Shown: positions 27,201-42,200 of the stretch, in pieces
How the letters are laid out: each line of letters starts with the position of its first letter
How positions within the stretch are numbered: the stretch's first letter is position 1
NCBI GenBank assembly: GCA_032622095.1
Contig: CP136065.1
Location: forward strand, 219,772,151-219,836,150
Source: Siphonodentalium dalli
Lineage: Eukaryota; Mollusca; Scaphopoda; Gadilida; Siphonodentaliidae
Direction of reading: 5' to 3'
DNA length: 64,000 bases
Translations under genes and position numbers: made by a program
Notes under the pieces: model-generated
What the model was told of the DNA's origin: nothing
Databases searched by the model: none
What the model saw: only the letters and a program-made list of their open reading frames with translations

Positions 27201-30200
27201 GAAATGACATAAAGATAATAGAATTAACAGAGCAAATTGAACAGGAACAACATGACAAGCTACTTCTAAACGCCAGGCTGCAAGAAGAAACTACAAGCCA
27301 CAATCATATGATGACCGAAAGTCAGACAAAAATCAGGTTGTGTTTCTATTTCACTTATTCAAACATATGCTGATCCATACAAAGCAATATTTTACTTGAA
27401 TACTATTGGAGTGCTGTCTTAACCATGCTAGATGTACAATTATGAATGGCTGTTTGTCATTGATTGTAGCAAATTAACAATAACATTTCCTACATTTTTA
27501 TAGTGAAAATTAAATGATTTGATGAAAGTATTCGTCTGACGCATCAAGTTGATATGTCAAAAGTGTCTAATGATCAATCTTGCTTTGGATTTTGGGCGCG
27601 AATGCTATTATTACCTGCCTGAGTACTAGTGAGTGATCAGGTTAAACGTTATCGATTAAAGGAATAAACCGTGTGTGAATCTGTGTCATGCTAATGACAT
27701 ATGTTTATGTAAAAATAGTTGAATATGGTATATTGCTGTTTGTTCTGGTTTGTTCAGATTTGTTCACCTTGTTCAGGGATTACCTAATTTGTCGCATTTA
27801 GTTAGGTGCTTTGGATTAGGGTCCTGCGCAATAATTGAGATTTGGTATTGACACGTAATTGGATCTCCAATTTTTAGCTCACCTGAGACTATTAGCTCAC
27901 CTGAGACGAAGTCTCCGGTGGAGCTATAGTCATCACTCCTCGTCCGTCGTCCGTCCGTCCGTCTGTCCGTCTGTCTGTCTGTCCGTCTGTCTGTCCGTCC
28001 GTCAACTTTTTTTTAAAACATCTTCTCCTCTGAATCCATCATACCAAATTGGTTCATATTTGGTGTGGATGTTCCCTAGGTGACTCTCATTCAGATTTGT
28101 TCAAATGAGGTCACTGGGTCAAATAGTTGCGAAACCAGGGCCATAATTCTATTCCTCCACAGTAATTCTTACAACAACTTCTTGTCCATAACCATTGTGC
28201 CGATTTAGCTAATATTTGGTATGGAGGGTCCTTGGGTGACTGGTGTTCAGATTTGTTCAAATGAGGTCACCCGGTCAATTAGTTGAGAAACCAGGGCCAT
28301 AACTCATAGTAATTCTTATATTTGGTACTGAGGAACCTTGGGTGACTGGGAATCAGATTTGTTCAAATTGGGTCACTGGGTCAATTAGGGACAGAGCCAG
28401 GGACATAACTCTAAAACCAAAAAAATTACATTTTTGCATTTTGATCATATTTGGGGTGGATGTTCCCTAGGTGACTGTCATTAATATTTGTTCAAATGAG
28501 GTCACTGTGTCAAACAGTTGCGAAACCAGGGCCATAACTATATTCCTCCTTGGTAATTCTTATAACGACTTCTTGTCAATAACCATTAAGCCGATTTAGT
28601 TTATATTTGGTATGTGGGGTCATTGAATGACTGGGGTTCAGATTTGTTCAAATGGGGTCACTGGGTCAAATAGTGGTGGAGCCAGGGCCATAATTCCCCA
28701 AAAAATAATAAAAAATTCAGGAACTCCTTGATCAATTTAACATACAAACAAAAAATATCACCCCCCCACATGACCCAGAACCCCACCCCCAACCAACAGC
28801 ATTCCACCCTATCTCATATCCTAACTCACAGGTAAATAAAGTATATTTATTTAAATTCCCATTACAAGGCAACTCTCCTATGAACTGATAGACATCACAC
28901 ATGGCAAGGCAGATAGAGAGATAAAGAGAGCTTAGAACTGCAGCCTTAGACAGAGTCCCCAGGGAGTGTATTCATGTCATCCATAATTTAAATGAGATTA
29001 ATGGTGTTATCAATGAAGCACCCTTGTTGTTTATATTATCACTCAGTGGTCATTAAAATCAGATTAATTTCATTTTCTCAAAGAGTGCCTGGCATTTGTA
29101 GAATGAGGTTCCCAGAGGGTGAATTTAGTGACGCTATCCTACACAGCAGGCTAGCATAACCAAATACACCCTCTGAGAACCTTATTCCGCTTAGGCCTCA
29201 TCTTCTGGGAAGTATCTAGAGTCTCAAGATCTCATTCTGCTTAGGCCTCATCTTCTGGGAAGTATCTATAGTATCAAATTTACATTGTTGTTAGTTAAAT
29301 TTCCCTTCTAGGAAGTTTCTGTATCCCTTAATTTGCAGAAGATAAAATTCATGATTGAGGTGCCCAATGGGTGAACATCACCAATTTCAACTGGGGAACT
29401 TCAATCTTATTCTAGGTCTTCCATAGCAGTTGAGGGCCTTATCAGAATGAGGTCCCCAGAGGGTGAATTTAGTGATACTAGCCCGCTGTGCAGGATAACC
29501 TCACTAAATTCACCCTCTGGGTACCTCATTCTGCAAATAACAGACAGACTATTTCAAAGCTTGATTCAAGGCTAGCATCACCAAATTCACCATTTGGGGA
29601 CCTCATTCTGCTTAGGCCTCATCTTCTGGGAAGTATCTATAGTATCAACTTTACATTGTTGTTAGTTAAATTTCCCTTCTAGGAAGTTTCTATATCCCCT
29701 AATTTGCAGAAGATAAAATGCATAATTGAGGGGCCCAATGGGTGAACATCACCAACTTCAACTGGGGAAATTCAATTTTATTCTAGGTCTTCCATAGCAG
29801 TTGAGGACTTTATCAGAATGAGGTCCCCAGAGGGTGAATTTAGCATCACTAAATTCACCCTCTGGGGACCTCACTCTGCAAATGACAGACACACTATCAC
29901 ACTATTTCAAGGCTTGTTGTATAATACATTGTGTTGCTTGAGGCCAGGCATACACAATGTAGGAACAAACACGCTTTTTTGTGATGCTATCCGGCACAGC
30001 AGGCTAGCATCACCAAATTCACCCTCTGACGACCTCATTCTGCTTAGGCCTCATCTTCTGGGAAGTATCTATAGTATCAAATTTACATTGTTAGTTAAAT
30101 TTCCCTTCTAGGAAGTTTCTATATCCCCTAATTTGCAGAAGATAAAATTCATAAATGAGGTGCCCAATGGGTGAATATCACCAACTTCAACTGGGGAACT

Positions 30201-33200
30201 TAATTTTTATCCTTATCAGATTTGTGAAAATGGGATCACAAAGTCAAATAAGGGCAGAGCAAGAGACTTAACTATTTCACTACATAGTAATTCTTAAAAT
30301 ATGTTTGCAAGAACTAGTTGGCTTATATAGAATGGAATGTTCTTCCTTGACTGCAATTCAGATTTTTTTTAATGGGGTCACCTGGTCAAATAGGGGCCAA
30401 GCGAAGGACAGTTTCCCTCTTAATATGCTTCCTTCACAAGGACCATCAGGTCTATTTGACTGATATTTATGATATGTATGGAGGGTTCTTTGGTGTCTGG
30501 GATTCAAATTTATTCAGATGGGGTCACCAGGTTAAAAGGGTGGGACCAGGGACATAACTATATGTCTCTATAGTAATTCTTAAAATGTCTTCTCAAGGGA
30601 TTTTGGACTATTTAGCTTACATATAGTATGGAGGAATCAGGAAGATCCTTTAGTGACTGAGATACAGATTTGTTAAAATGAGGTCAACCTGTCAAGAAAT
30701 GGCAGTCTATGGGGAGTTAACACTTTTGTGTCCAATAAAATCATAGAAATACCAAATTTATTAAAACATCTACCTTGGAACCACCTGACTGATTGGTCTG
30801 ACATACATGTATTGTGTTTTGGGTCCATGGATAATTGGGCTTCAAACATGTTTAAATGGTTTTAGAAAAAGGCGCTTGTGAGATTGGAAATTTCCAACAA
30901 TTGAGAAAGTTTGAGGTGTCGGTTGTGAAATTCCAACCTAAGACTTGGGAGTCTGGATCCCGGTCGGGAGGGGACTTGTTGAGCTGGAGGAGGGGGGTGA
31001 TCAGTAGTGTACAGTTGGCAATTTCAAGGTGGTTTTTTTTACCAAGCTACATACTTGAAGTCTCTCTAGCCACATATCCTGTTTAAATCTACTTCTTTTA
31101 AAGTGATTATGAAAAGTGCTCACTGTTTTGGTCTCCAGAGTCCCAGTCTTATCAGTCTTTGCAGTCTGGCGAGCGACCCCACAGTCATTGACTGTCTTGT
31201 TTAACATCCAATTTATCCCAATCATTGTTGTGATTTTTTACACAGGTTGATGATTTTTGTCATGACAGAAATTTTGTGTTCAAAATTACAGAGGTTGGTT
31301 CACTTATATGTAAAGTCAAAACAAGCACAAGAGATGAGCTGTTCAAAGGCCGAGTAGTCTATGATCAGTCGTTTATTTGCTTGTTAATTGCGTTATCGGA
31401 TGCATATAGACTTGAATACATCTACATGTATATTTGCCTTATTTTTGCAAACTACATGATTATGGGTGCATGTGTAAATATATCACTAGTTAGTGTCACC
31501 TGCATGATCGTACTGAAATTTCCACGCCATCATAATTATATGAACAAATTTGCAATCATCCCTTGGGCGAAAGTCAATTTTCAATTGGTTCAGCATATTG
31601 TAGTGACACTTACATCAAATCCAAGATCTTTTACTCAATTATCAACTTGGTGGTTATCAAATATATTAAAGGTAATCAATCCGATAAAACTCCTCTCAAT
31701 TACTATTTCAATGGCTTCGGGGGTCAAAAATATTTGATTCGAGTCGAGGAAGCCACCCATCAAAGCTCCGATTTTTTAGATATCGATTTTAGAAATCTAT
31801 TATTTTTCATTATCGGGAATACTTTCTGGCCCAGAACTCAGTCAAAATTGCGTTATTATTACCACTTGATTTTAGAGTTATCCATCCTTGTCTGTTTGAA
31901 TAGTGTTTTGGTGTACACATCTCAAGCAGATTACGGCAGTTGAAGGCAATTATTAGTACTCATCTCGAGAAAATAACAAATTTCAAAAATCAATATCTAA
32001 TAACTCTGAGCTTTGTTTGATGGGTTCCTCGACTCGACTCAAATAGTTTTACCCCAAAAGCCAAAGAAATAGTAATATAGGACCCTCTGATCGGATTGTT
32101 GTTGTTGGAATCTGTTGAGATGGGGACCCTCTGATCGGATTGAGTACCTTTAACTAAAACATTTAGAAAATCATTGCCCTCCCTGTATCTTTAATGAAAT
32201 ATATGAAGTTTGACTCTTCATAAATTATAAAATGACTAATTTCATGGCCATATCATTTGATAAGGAAGGAAAAATTACCAATACTGATTAAATCAGTCTG
32301 ATTTCCTGGATATTTTGTTCCAAATGATTTTATGACATATAACTATATAATCAAGCTTTCAAAAATTGTTGTTGTGCTTGTTATGGAACTCATCAAATAT
32401 ATTTGTAATATATTGCTGTGGAAATATAGACAAAATGAGACTTGCTTAGATCATGGAACATTATTTTCAATATTCCTCAGGAATTTAGAAGTGCAGATAA
32501 ATTCACTATCAGAGGAAATCAAAGATCTATCTCAGAGTAGAAGGTAAGTCTGTAGATCATGCCATGAATATCTACTCTGGCTACCTCCTTAGAGATCATA
32601 TTCCACGAGTTCAAAACCTGGGAACTTTTTGAAGAAGGAACTATATAATATCGAAAAACTAACACGGGTAATATATTTCATAGTTAACATCTGCTCTTCA
32701 ATAATGTATTTCACATTAGGTGAAGGTCCAGTTCGAGATTACATGATTTAGGCAAGTTTTGTGAGCCAATTTTGCTTTATGTTGCTTATTGTCATACAAC
32801 TCTCCCCAGAGTTATCAATTTCACGTTTATCACAAAATTGGCTCACAAAGTCACCTTAATCATATTTCGAGATGAGACCTTCATTTGTTGTGAAATACAC
32901 TATTAAGTAACAGGTTAAAAAGATCCCAGGTTTTGATGTGATGGAATATGTTCTCTATGGGCGTAACCAGGTTAGAGATTTAGTAAGTTCTAAATGGGAG
33001 ACTAAATGGTACAGATTTTTCAAAAAATTTCAGGAAGCTCCAGTCATGTAAAAGTAAAAGTGATGTGAAATCTGCAGTGATCAAATAGAAATGGAGAATA
33101 ATCTTACTTAAAGTAGTTATTTTTACAAATTTGTAATATTTATATTTACACACACCGTCATTCTTATATATTAATTAAATACAGTGATTCTCGATTTCCT

Positions 33201-36200
33201 TAGATTATGGCCGATAGTTGCATCCCAAATCGAGAAGTAAATATTTACAATTGAGTGTAGTTTAGATGATGTTTTCTATGGAGTGGTCGATTTGCTTGAG
33301 ATTTATTGAGATAGTTAGTATAATGCAACATTCCTCCAGTCGGCATAGCACCTGAATACTGACTTATCAGTTTCACGCTTCCGAATAAATCCATAATATG
33401 TCTTTAAGAAATCGAGCAAAAATATAAATTAAAAAAATATAAATTTAAAATGAGTGCCCCACTTTAACAAATTCTATTTTTTCCACAGAAGGAATCAATT
33501 TGATAACATAGTTATCAAACATCGAAATAAACCTGATTTATCCGATTTGTGAAATTCCTGTAATGAAAATATGTAGAAAATTACTTGATATGCTATTTAC
33601 ATGGGCTTTATATAAGGGTTTCCGCAAGGGAGTGAGGAAATTATACCCTCATAGCTGTTTTCGTAAATTTTGTGACAAAACATTGAGTTAATTTGTGGGT
33701 AAAATATGTATACTTACAATATTTCATATGACCTGACACCACTAACAATAATAGATTGAACTGTTAAAATTCACAATTTAATGACTTCCCTTCATTCACG
33801 AAAACATACCAGGTCTACATAATCATACATCCAGACAGTGTGTTATTTGTCAACCTGATCACAATGTAACCAGTCGGAATCAATCACATGGATTTTAGGG
33901 ATCATCACCTTGATATCTTTGAATAAGGTGATACTGTTGATGTATATAGCCCTGAAGAGAGTTGTTTTTCTGCAAAATGGTTCACAAGTAATTAGCGTTA
34001 GCTCGCAAATAAAATTATCTTTGTTCACCATTCCCTGTTGGTTTATTTTGTGGCAGGATACACAAGTGATGTAGGCATCAATATGTGAATAGGGTAGGTG
34101 AATATGTCAGGAGGGGCAATTGGGGTGTGGGGAAAGGGACCCTAAAAGGGACCCATCACCCATATATCGGAAACCCTGTATTACATACCATGAACAGAGT
34201 TACTGGAGTCATAGAAACTTATCAGCTTAGAAGTGAGACAGACGCTCCTTATTGTTAGTGTATCAGGAAAACACTTACAAGGAGCGGTCTTTCTTGTTCC
34301 ATGGAGCGCTCTTTATTGTTCCATTTAGCACTCTTTATTGTTTCATGGAATGCTCTTTATTGTTCCTTGCCCAAATGATTCTCGGTTAAATTAAAAAGGG
34401 GCCACAGATGTCTGGTGTCTTAGCGGAATATATATTTATGTCCCTATTATATCACATAGTTTATGAAAAAAGGCTGTTAACTTGAAAAAACACATTGGGG
34501 GTTCGATTATCATATATATGGGCCTTGAAATATGTCCCAATGTGATGTCAAATGGGAGATAGCAGGTACAACTGATACCTGTTCCATGTAAAATCTGAAA
34601 CTGGACATTGATGACCAATCCTGTTTTCACTGTGTAAAACTAATTAACATTCTGTGTTATTATCTGCCAATTGATGCTTAATTTAAAAAATCTTTTCAAG
34701 CAGAAACTCAAAATATGGTGGTGATGTAGAGATCAATCGACTTACTACGCTGTTAAAAGAGGAAGAGGCAAAAAGCAAAGATCTGCAGATAAGGTAGTGT
34801 ATTTATGAGTATAACATAGTGTATCCGGTATGATGAATTAATGTTAGAAATAGAACTCCAGTGTAATGTAGTCAAGTCTCAAAATATGGTGCCGGACATT
34901 TACAGAATGAGGTCCCCAGAGGGTGAATTTAGTGATGCTACCCCACACAGCGGGCTAGCATCACTAAATTCACTATCTGGGGGACCTCATTCTACTTTGA
35001 ATAAGGCAATATATAATTTCCAGTTTACAGAGGTAATTTTTTGTGAGAATGCACTTGGGTGAATTCAGGACCAGACCATTTGGTCGGTATGGAGAGGGAT
35101 TCGGTTTATAGAGGGTCCGGTTTGGAGAGGTTTTACTGTGTTATCAATGTGTGTAGCTCTGAAGAAAATTGTTTTTTTGCAAAATTAAATGGTTTAAAAG
35201 TGATTAGTGTTAGCCGACAAATAAAATTTTCTTTGTTAATAATCCGTGTTGGTTTATTTTGTGGTAGGATACACAAGTGATGTAGGCATTAATATATGAA
35301 TTGGGTTAGGTGAATATGTCGGGAGGGGCAATTGGGGTGTGGGGAAAGGGACCCTAAAAGGGACCCATCACCCATATATCGGAAACCCTGTATTATATAC
35401 CATGAACAGAGTTACTGGAGTCATAGAAACTTATCAGCTTAGAAGTGAGACAGACGCTCCTTATTGTTAGTGTATCAGGAAAATACTTATAAGGAGCGCT
35501 CTTTATTGTTCCATGGAGTGCTCTTTATTGTTCCATGTAGCGCTCTTTATTGTTCCATGGAGCGCTCTTTATTGTTCCATGGAATTATCTTTATTGTTCC
35601 ATGGAGCGCTCTTTTTTGTTCTATGCCCATATGATTCTTGGTTAAAAAAGGGAGGATAAGTTCTATCACTTAGTGGTTGCTTTGGGGCCACAGATGTCTT
35701 AGCGGAATATATATTTATGCCCCTATTATATCACATATATCATATATTGTTAGCTTGGAAAAAAAATTGGGGAAATCATATATCATGTGGGCCTTGAAAT
35801 TCGTCCCAATGAGACGTCAAAAGGCAGATAGCAGGTAAAACTGATATCTGTTCCATGTAAAATATGAAACTTGACATTGATGGGAACAATCCTGTTTTCA
35901 CTGTATAAAACTAATTAATATTCTGGGTTACTATCTGCCATTTGATCTTAATTTCATAAATCTTTTCAAGCAGAAACTCAAAATATGGTGGTGATTCATC
36001 AAAGGACGTAGCGATCTCTCAACTTACTGCGCTGTTAAAAGAGGAACAGGCAAAAAGCAAAGATTTGCAGATAAGGTATTGTATTTATGGGTATAACATA
36101 GTGTATCTGGTATGATGAATTAATGTTAGAAATAGAACACTGTACATCCAGTATAATGTAGTCAAGTCTCAAAATATGGTGCTGGACATTTGCAGAATGA

Positions 36201-39200
36201 GGTCCCCAGAGGGTGAATTTAGTGACGCTGTCATGCACAGTGGGCTAGCATCACTTCATTCACCCTCTGGGGACCTTATTCTGCTTTGGCCTCATCTCCT
36301 CTGGAAAGTATCTTTATGATCAAATTAAAAAGTTTTTTATTTTATTTAGAATGTTTCTTTTTTAGTTTAGTTTCTCTATATCCCGAAATTAGCAGACGAC
36401 ACAATGAATAATCGAGGTGCCCAATGGGTGCACATCGCCATCTTCACCATCTGGGAAATTAAACCTGTGACTAGGTCTCCCATAGCAGATGAGGCCATGC
36501 AGATTGAGGTCCCCAGAGGATGAATTTGGTGATGCTAGCCTGCTGTGCAGGGGAGCATCACTAAACTCACACTCTGGGGACTTCATTCTGTAAATGACCA
36601 GCACCATATTTTGAGTCCTGAATGTGGTCCGGTTCATATTGGTAGTACATATTATCACCTCCAGTGATGAAGTGGTCTGAGTCTTCATGTCATAGTTTCA
36701 CCTGATAGTTTGATTGTTTATTAGCGAAGCCAATAGTTAAGTTGGAACATGCAATAAGATATATACATATAAATTTAGCCAATTTTTACCAGAGTTATGG
36801 CCTTTTTTGTTGGCATTTACACTAAATTTTCGATTCTAGTTGATAATTTTAATAAGTCTGATCTGAATGAAATGAAATGGTATGTGGTTTACTAACACAA
36901 AATACAGGTCAAGTTCAAATTCCGGTTCCGCCCGCCGATCTTTACCAGAGTTATGGCCCTCTGTTGAAATTTTGCCATGTCCTATCAATGCTCTATCGCT
37001 GAGTTGTCGCTTCGGGGCTACAGATGTCTTGTGTCTTAGGGGAATATATATTTATGCCCCAATTATATCACATAGGTCATGAAAAAACTGTATAATGTTA
37101 GCTTGGGAAAACAAATTGGGGAGATCGTATATCATGTGGGCCTTAACCCTTTGGAGAGTATCTTTAACTTCTACGTAAATTTAACTTCTACGTCATAGCA
37201 ATAATTATTAACAAGTTCGGGTCAAAAGGGTCCAATAATTCATTTTAATTTATGTGCATTTTTTGTTAACGTGTGTTATCACAATCGATTGCACTTATAC
37301 ATTTGGGACATTATATTAATCAAAATAACTCCTATACAAATCATTTATAAATCAGATGATTTATTGAAGTTATGTCTACATAAATAACACTTCCTGAAAC
37401 GACATATATGTCGTTCTACTCCTCAACCGATAAACGACATACAGTGAAACCTGCTTTGGGTGACCACTGCCAAGAGCGACCACCTCGCTTTAACGACGGG
37501 ATTGGCTTTGTACAGACTGGTTTTACTATATAAATGACCTGCCGTGAGCGACCATCTGTCAATCGCGACCAGCGGTCGGTGATTTGTGGCAAAAATGACC
37601 AAATTTACCCGTTATGAACGACCACCAGACATGAAAAATAAGTCTTTAACCAGTGCTTTTCCAACGTGAGTCCCAGATTCTTCAGCATGATGCATTTCTT
37701 TGATTCAAATTATTTGCAATCAGTTGCTTCATCACAGACTATGATTTGGGGATTCCCCACTGGGACATGTGACTAAGCAGAATTCCCAGCAGGAGGGATA
37801 TATCATTGGTTCAGTTTAATCCAAAAGTAGTATTGAGAACGTGGATTATAAAAACTGCATCACTCTTATTATTTTTGACGTGAATATTGACGAAGTGTTT
37901 GACCTAACTAATGTATGATGAAATACAAAAAAGATCCTATATTCCATAGTAGCATAAAATTGAGACTCTGCCTGGCTGTACTGTTGTTTTTAGCAATAGG
38001 CCTATCAATAATCCAGTTGCTGCCTCATTGTGGCGAAGCATGAAAACGCTTAGGGCAAAGTGTCAAACTTACTCAACACGGGGATTTAATGTCTGCACCC
38101 GAAGCATAAAGGAACCTTTGTTTAATAAATACAGGAGTTCGCGTCCTCATTGAAAGAACCATCAACACGCTGACAATGAATGCTATTCAAGTTTTTATAA
38201 TACTCATTCCCGAGCTTCATATTAAATTAAAATCATTCCATGTGACATCATCAAATACTAGTAGAAGTTTGCAGACACAACGCAATGAACTATGTCGTAA
38301 CAATAGAAACATCTAAGAGATATTCCGTAGTCGCGAAATTGAGGTCAATCATGCACGTGTCCAGAATCATTATAGGTCAGGTCAAGGACACCCACTGTTT
38401 ATGAATTTTCTGCTGTTTGCAGTTTTATTCAAAGATTCTATTAATACATTCAAAATAATATAATATCTGAGACAGGAATGAAATAAAGACACGCAGTGAC
38501 GACTGATGTACGTTTATTTATTCCCTTTTTATCAAGTTATCATGTTGAGAGTTGATTTGCGCCCCGGCAATCTGTCTTGTTCTTCCTTCTGTCACGACTC
38601 ACGTGCCCGGTGTGTTCTCTGATCGGCTGTTCTACTGCATTATTTAACATGCATTTACCTGTAGGCCTATAAATCTCTTTTGTTTTGTTTTTTACTAATA
38701 TAAATTTAAAGTATACTTTACTATAAAAAGATTAAACCTATAACCACAATCATTTTCAACCAGTTTGTGTATAAAAATAATTCACTTGCTCAGACATCTA
38801 ACACTGATGATAGATGTCAGTTCAGTCGAAATTGGAACAAACCTGTCGTCGACGACCACCTGTCATATGTCACTGTATATGTCGTTATACTCGCCAGAGG
38901 GTTAAAGTATGTCCCAATGTGACCTCAAAATGACCTCAAAAGGGAGATAGCAGGTACAACTGATACCTGTTCCATACAAAATCTGAAACTGGACATTGAT
39001 GGGACCAATCCTCTTTTCACTGTGTAAAACTAATTAACATTGTGGGTTACTATCTGCCATATGATGCTTTATTTCAAAAATCTTTTCAAGCAGAAACTCA
39101 AAATATGGTGGTGATTCATCAAAGGACGTAGAGATCTTTCGACTTACTGCGCTGTTAAAAGAAGAACAGGCAAAAAGCAATGATCTGCAGATAAGGTAAT

Positions 39201-42200
39201 GTATTTATGGGTATAACATAGTGCATCTGGTATGATGAATTAATGTTAGAAATAGAACACTGTACAACCAGTGTAATGTGGCCAAGTCTCAAAATATGGT
39301 GCGGACATTTTCAGAATGAGGTCCCCAGAGGATGAATTAAGTAAGCATCAATATATTCACCCTCTGGGGACCTTATTCTGTTTAAGCCTTATCTCCTCTG
39401 GAATGTATCTTTATTATCAAATTGACAAGTTATTTGGTTACTTTAAAAACTTTTTATTCTCCGCTAATGAAGTTTGGCGGGGGGTTATAGAAATGGGCTC
39501 CCTTATGTCTGGGCATCCCTCTGTTTTTTGTTTCCGGTTGATAACTTTAGTAAGACTGAACCAAATGGAATGAAAGTATCGTGGGTTTACTAGCACAAAA
39601 TACAGGTCAAGTTTGAATTCGGGTTTCGCTCCAATTTTCACCAGAGTTATGTCCCTTTTCTTTGTTGGAATTCACACTCAATTTTCGTTTCCAGATGACA
39701 ACTTAAAGTCTGAACTGAATGAAATGAAAGTTGGTATTTGAGTTCACCAGAGTTATGGCCCTTTGTTGAAATTACCACAGGCGAATTTTGCCATGCCCTT
39801 GCGATGCTCTTGTTAAATATAGTTCTAGTTTTATAAATAAGCTTACTCTTTTTAGAAGGCTCAAATTTTCAATTGACAGTTAATGTGGAAGAATGAAGTC
39901 AGTTCTTGTATATTATTTATTCACATCTAATATCAATGTATAGTCAACAGCTTGTGATGATAAATGATACATAATTGTGAATCAATCATAGATGTCATAG
40001 AACGACCGAAAGCGTCGCTTATTAATTAGCGACCTGATGTTGATGCCTGCCAATTAGTCTGATGTGCCGAAACTAATTGAAGAGTAGATTAATGTCTGGT
40101 TTATATATCGCTAATGACTGGTAGCCGTCATTAGTGCATCTCTTTGTCTGTACTGACCCATGGGTGAACTGGGAATTATTACATAAGAACTTCTTTCCTT
40201 TGTGGCTAGTATTGCATAACTCATAGGTCGCGGCCTCTCCGAGTATGACCTTGGCAATTTGGTTGGGGTCACTATAGTTCGATTATATTCTGTCTCCCCC
40301 CATCGGTTAAGATATATATGTTTAGTATGTATCAGGGAGCATTAGAGTATTGGTTGGGGTGATTACTCCACATAGGGTCCCCCTTATATTCAGATTTTGA
40401 CTACTAGTGTTAAAATCTAGGGGTTTGGTACTCGGTATGCTTGGACAATGAGTAGAGTTGATTCAAGGGTTGCCTGTGCATACAAGTTACGGCGTGTTGT
40501 CGTCATAAAAATATTGTATAAATTGAATATATATATCTATGTACATGTTGAAGCCATATGCATTATGAAGAGGGTTGGCATGATGAGGTAACATAAGTGT
40601 GATAATATAAAGGGTATCAATATAAATGACATTAGAATATATGTAATGCAATAATAATTATGTTGAACAATCAGTGGGTGAACGATACTTCGTTCAAGAG
40701 TTCATGGATGTGCTCGATTGGCGAGCGCTAATGTCCACTTCCGGCTCCTGGCTTGTGGACAAACTGTTTCATTATTGCGATAAGATGTGCGTTTGCAAAG
40801 CTTGTATTTTTGGAGGCATTCGGTTGTAATGATTTGGAAATGGGGTTGGAAAATAATGATTAAAATTGTATGATAATAAAAAAAATCGGGAGAACTGTTA
40901 CATGATTAAAATGATTCGGGTGGGACTCATTTGGTTTAAAAATTGAGGGAGGGGTGTAGGCTCTGTTGGTAGTCGTGCTTTGTGTATAAAAATATTGGGA
41001 TTTGTGCGATTGCTTCAAACATGGGCGCCATTTGCATTCATGTGATATTTATTTGTGGTTGAGATAGAAATAAATCTGTTTTCACATAATGTCGTATGAT
41101 TTATACTGGAGTACGATATTAACTGGGTACTTGGGTTTGAAGTTTTACATCGCGCGCGTACGGTTAAAATATCGATTGATTCGGTCATCATTGATGCTTG
41201 GCATTGCTACATCACCATTAAAGTTATATACTGAGATATATGCGCTTGTCCCTTAATGTAGGCCATCATTTCAGCCTATGTTATTGTCATACCCCGACAT
41301 ATGACAATTGTATTTGTCGATGTAGCGTGGGGCGATTTTGACACTTGAGATTAAGATATTTTACAAGCGGTATATAATTGTGATTATTTGGATAACTTGA
41401 ACCGGTAAAGCTATCTTTGGGAGTATAATGAATCATGATATGTTTATATGAAGAGTAGTTACGCGTATGTGTTGAGATGCGTTTCCTGGCCTCTATACTT
41501 GTTCATTTGATCTATGTGGAATCAAAGTTGATCAGACTTTGACTGCACTTCTGTACGGGATCCATTTAATGATCCACTTTTTACCCGGCCAGATTAGCGA
41601 TGATTTTGCGCATGAATCGTCGCTATTGCATTGGATTGAACACAGGGTGGTAACTACGCGTGATTAAGTGTATGATATCAAATTATGGGTTTACCGTTGG
41701 GGTGATTAACACGATTCATTATGACGTAATTGCTTATTCGGTGTCTGTGATAATTATTCCGAAGATGAGGCGTGAATAATTTAATTAGTCTCTGTGTCCG
41801 CCGTGACACATGCTATTATCTGAGTGCTAATGAGGCAAAACTGTCTGACAAATTATGAACTTGGCATCTAAACTTGTATGAGTGGAAATGCTTCATGTTT
41901 CTTGCTTTGATTTAGCATTTAAATTAATGCATGCGATTCGCCTGAAATTTGAAGAGGTCAAAGTTATTCGCGTCTCCCGAATTGTTGATTGATGCGATAA
42001 TAAAGCGTGTTGGCCGCCAGGTGATAACTTGCTGGAGATGAAATATTGCCTTGCTGTGAGGGGGCCATGTGCGTGATATATACGGGTACATGGCGTTAAA
42101 TTTCTGTATTATTGGCCAACCCACTTTGTATAGTTCAGATCGGTTTCTTTGATTAATTAAGCCTCGATTTTGTGCATCTGGGCGGGTTGGTGAAAAGAAA

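Noticed and set aside
31276-31943. Overlapping + strand frames of 153 and 126 codons
   Set aside because: They run into the inverted-repeat element at 31666-32153 and show no domain or splice context.
33478-33552. Possible host exon after 'ttttttccacag' at 33489
   Set aside because: The frame is open for about 20 codons in the right phase, but no donor with a consensus beyond GT precedes the stop.
37438-38880. A separate element inside the piggyBac-like insertion, from 'acagtgaaacctgctttggg'
   Set aside because: The start resembles ends of Tigger-like elements, but the supposed right end matches only for a few bases.
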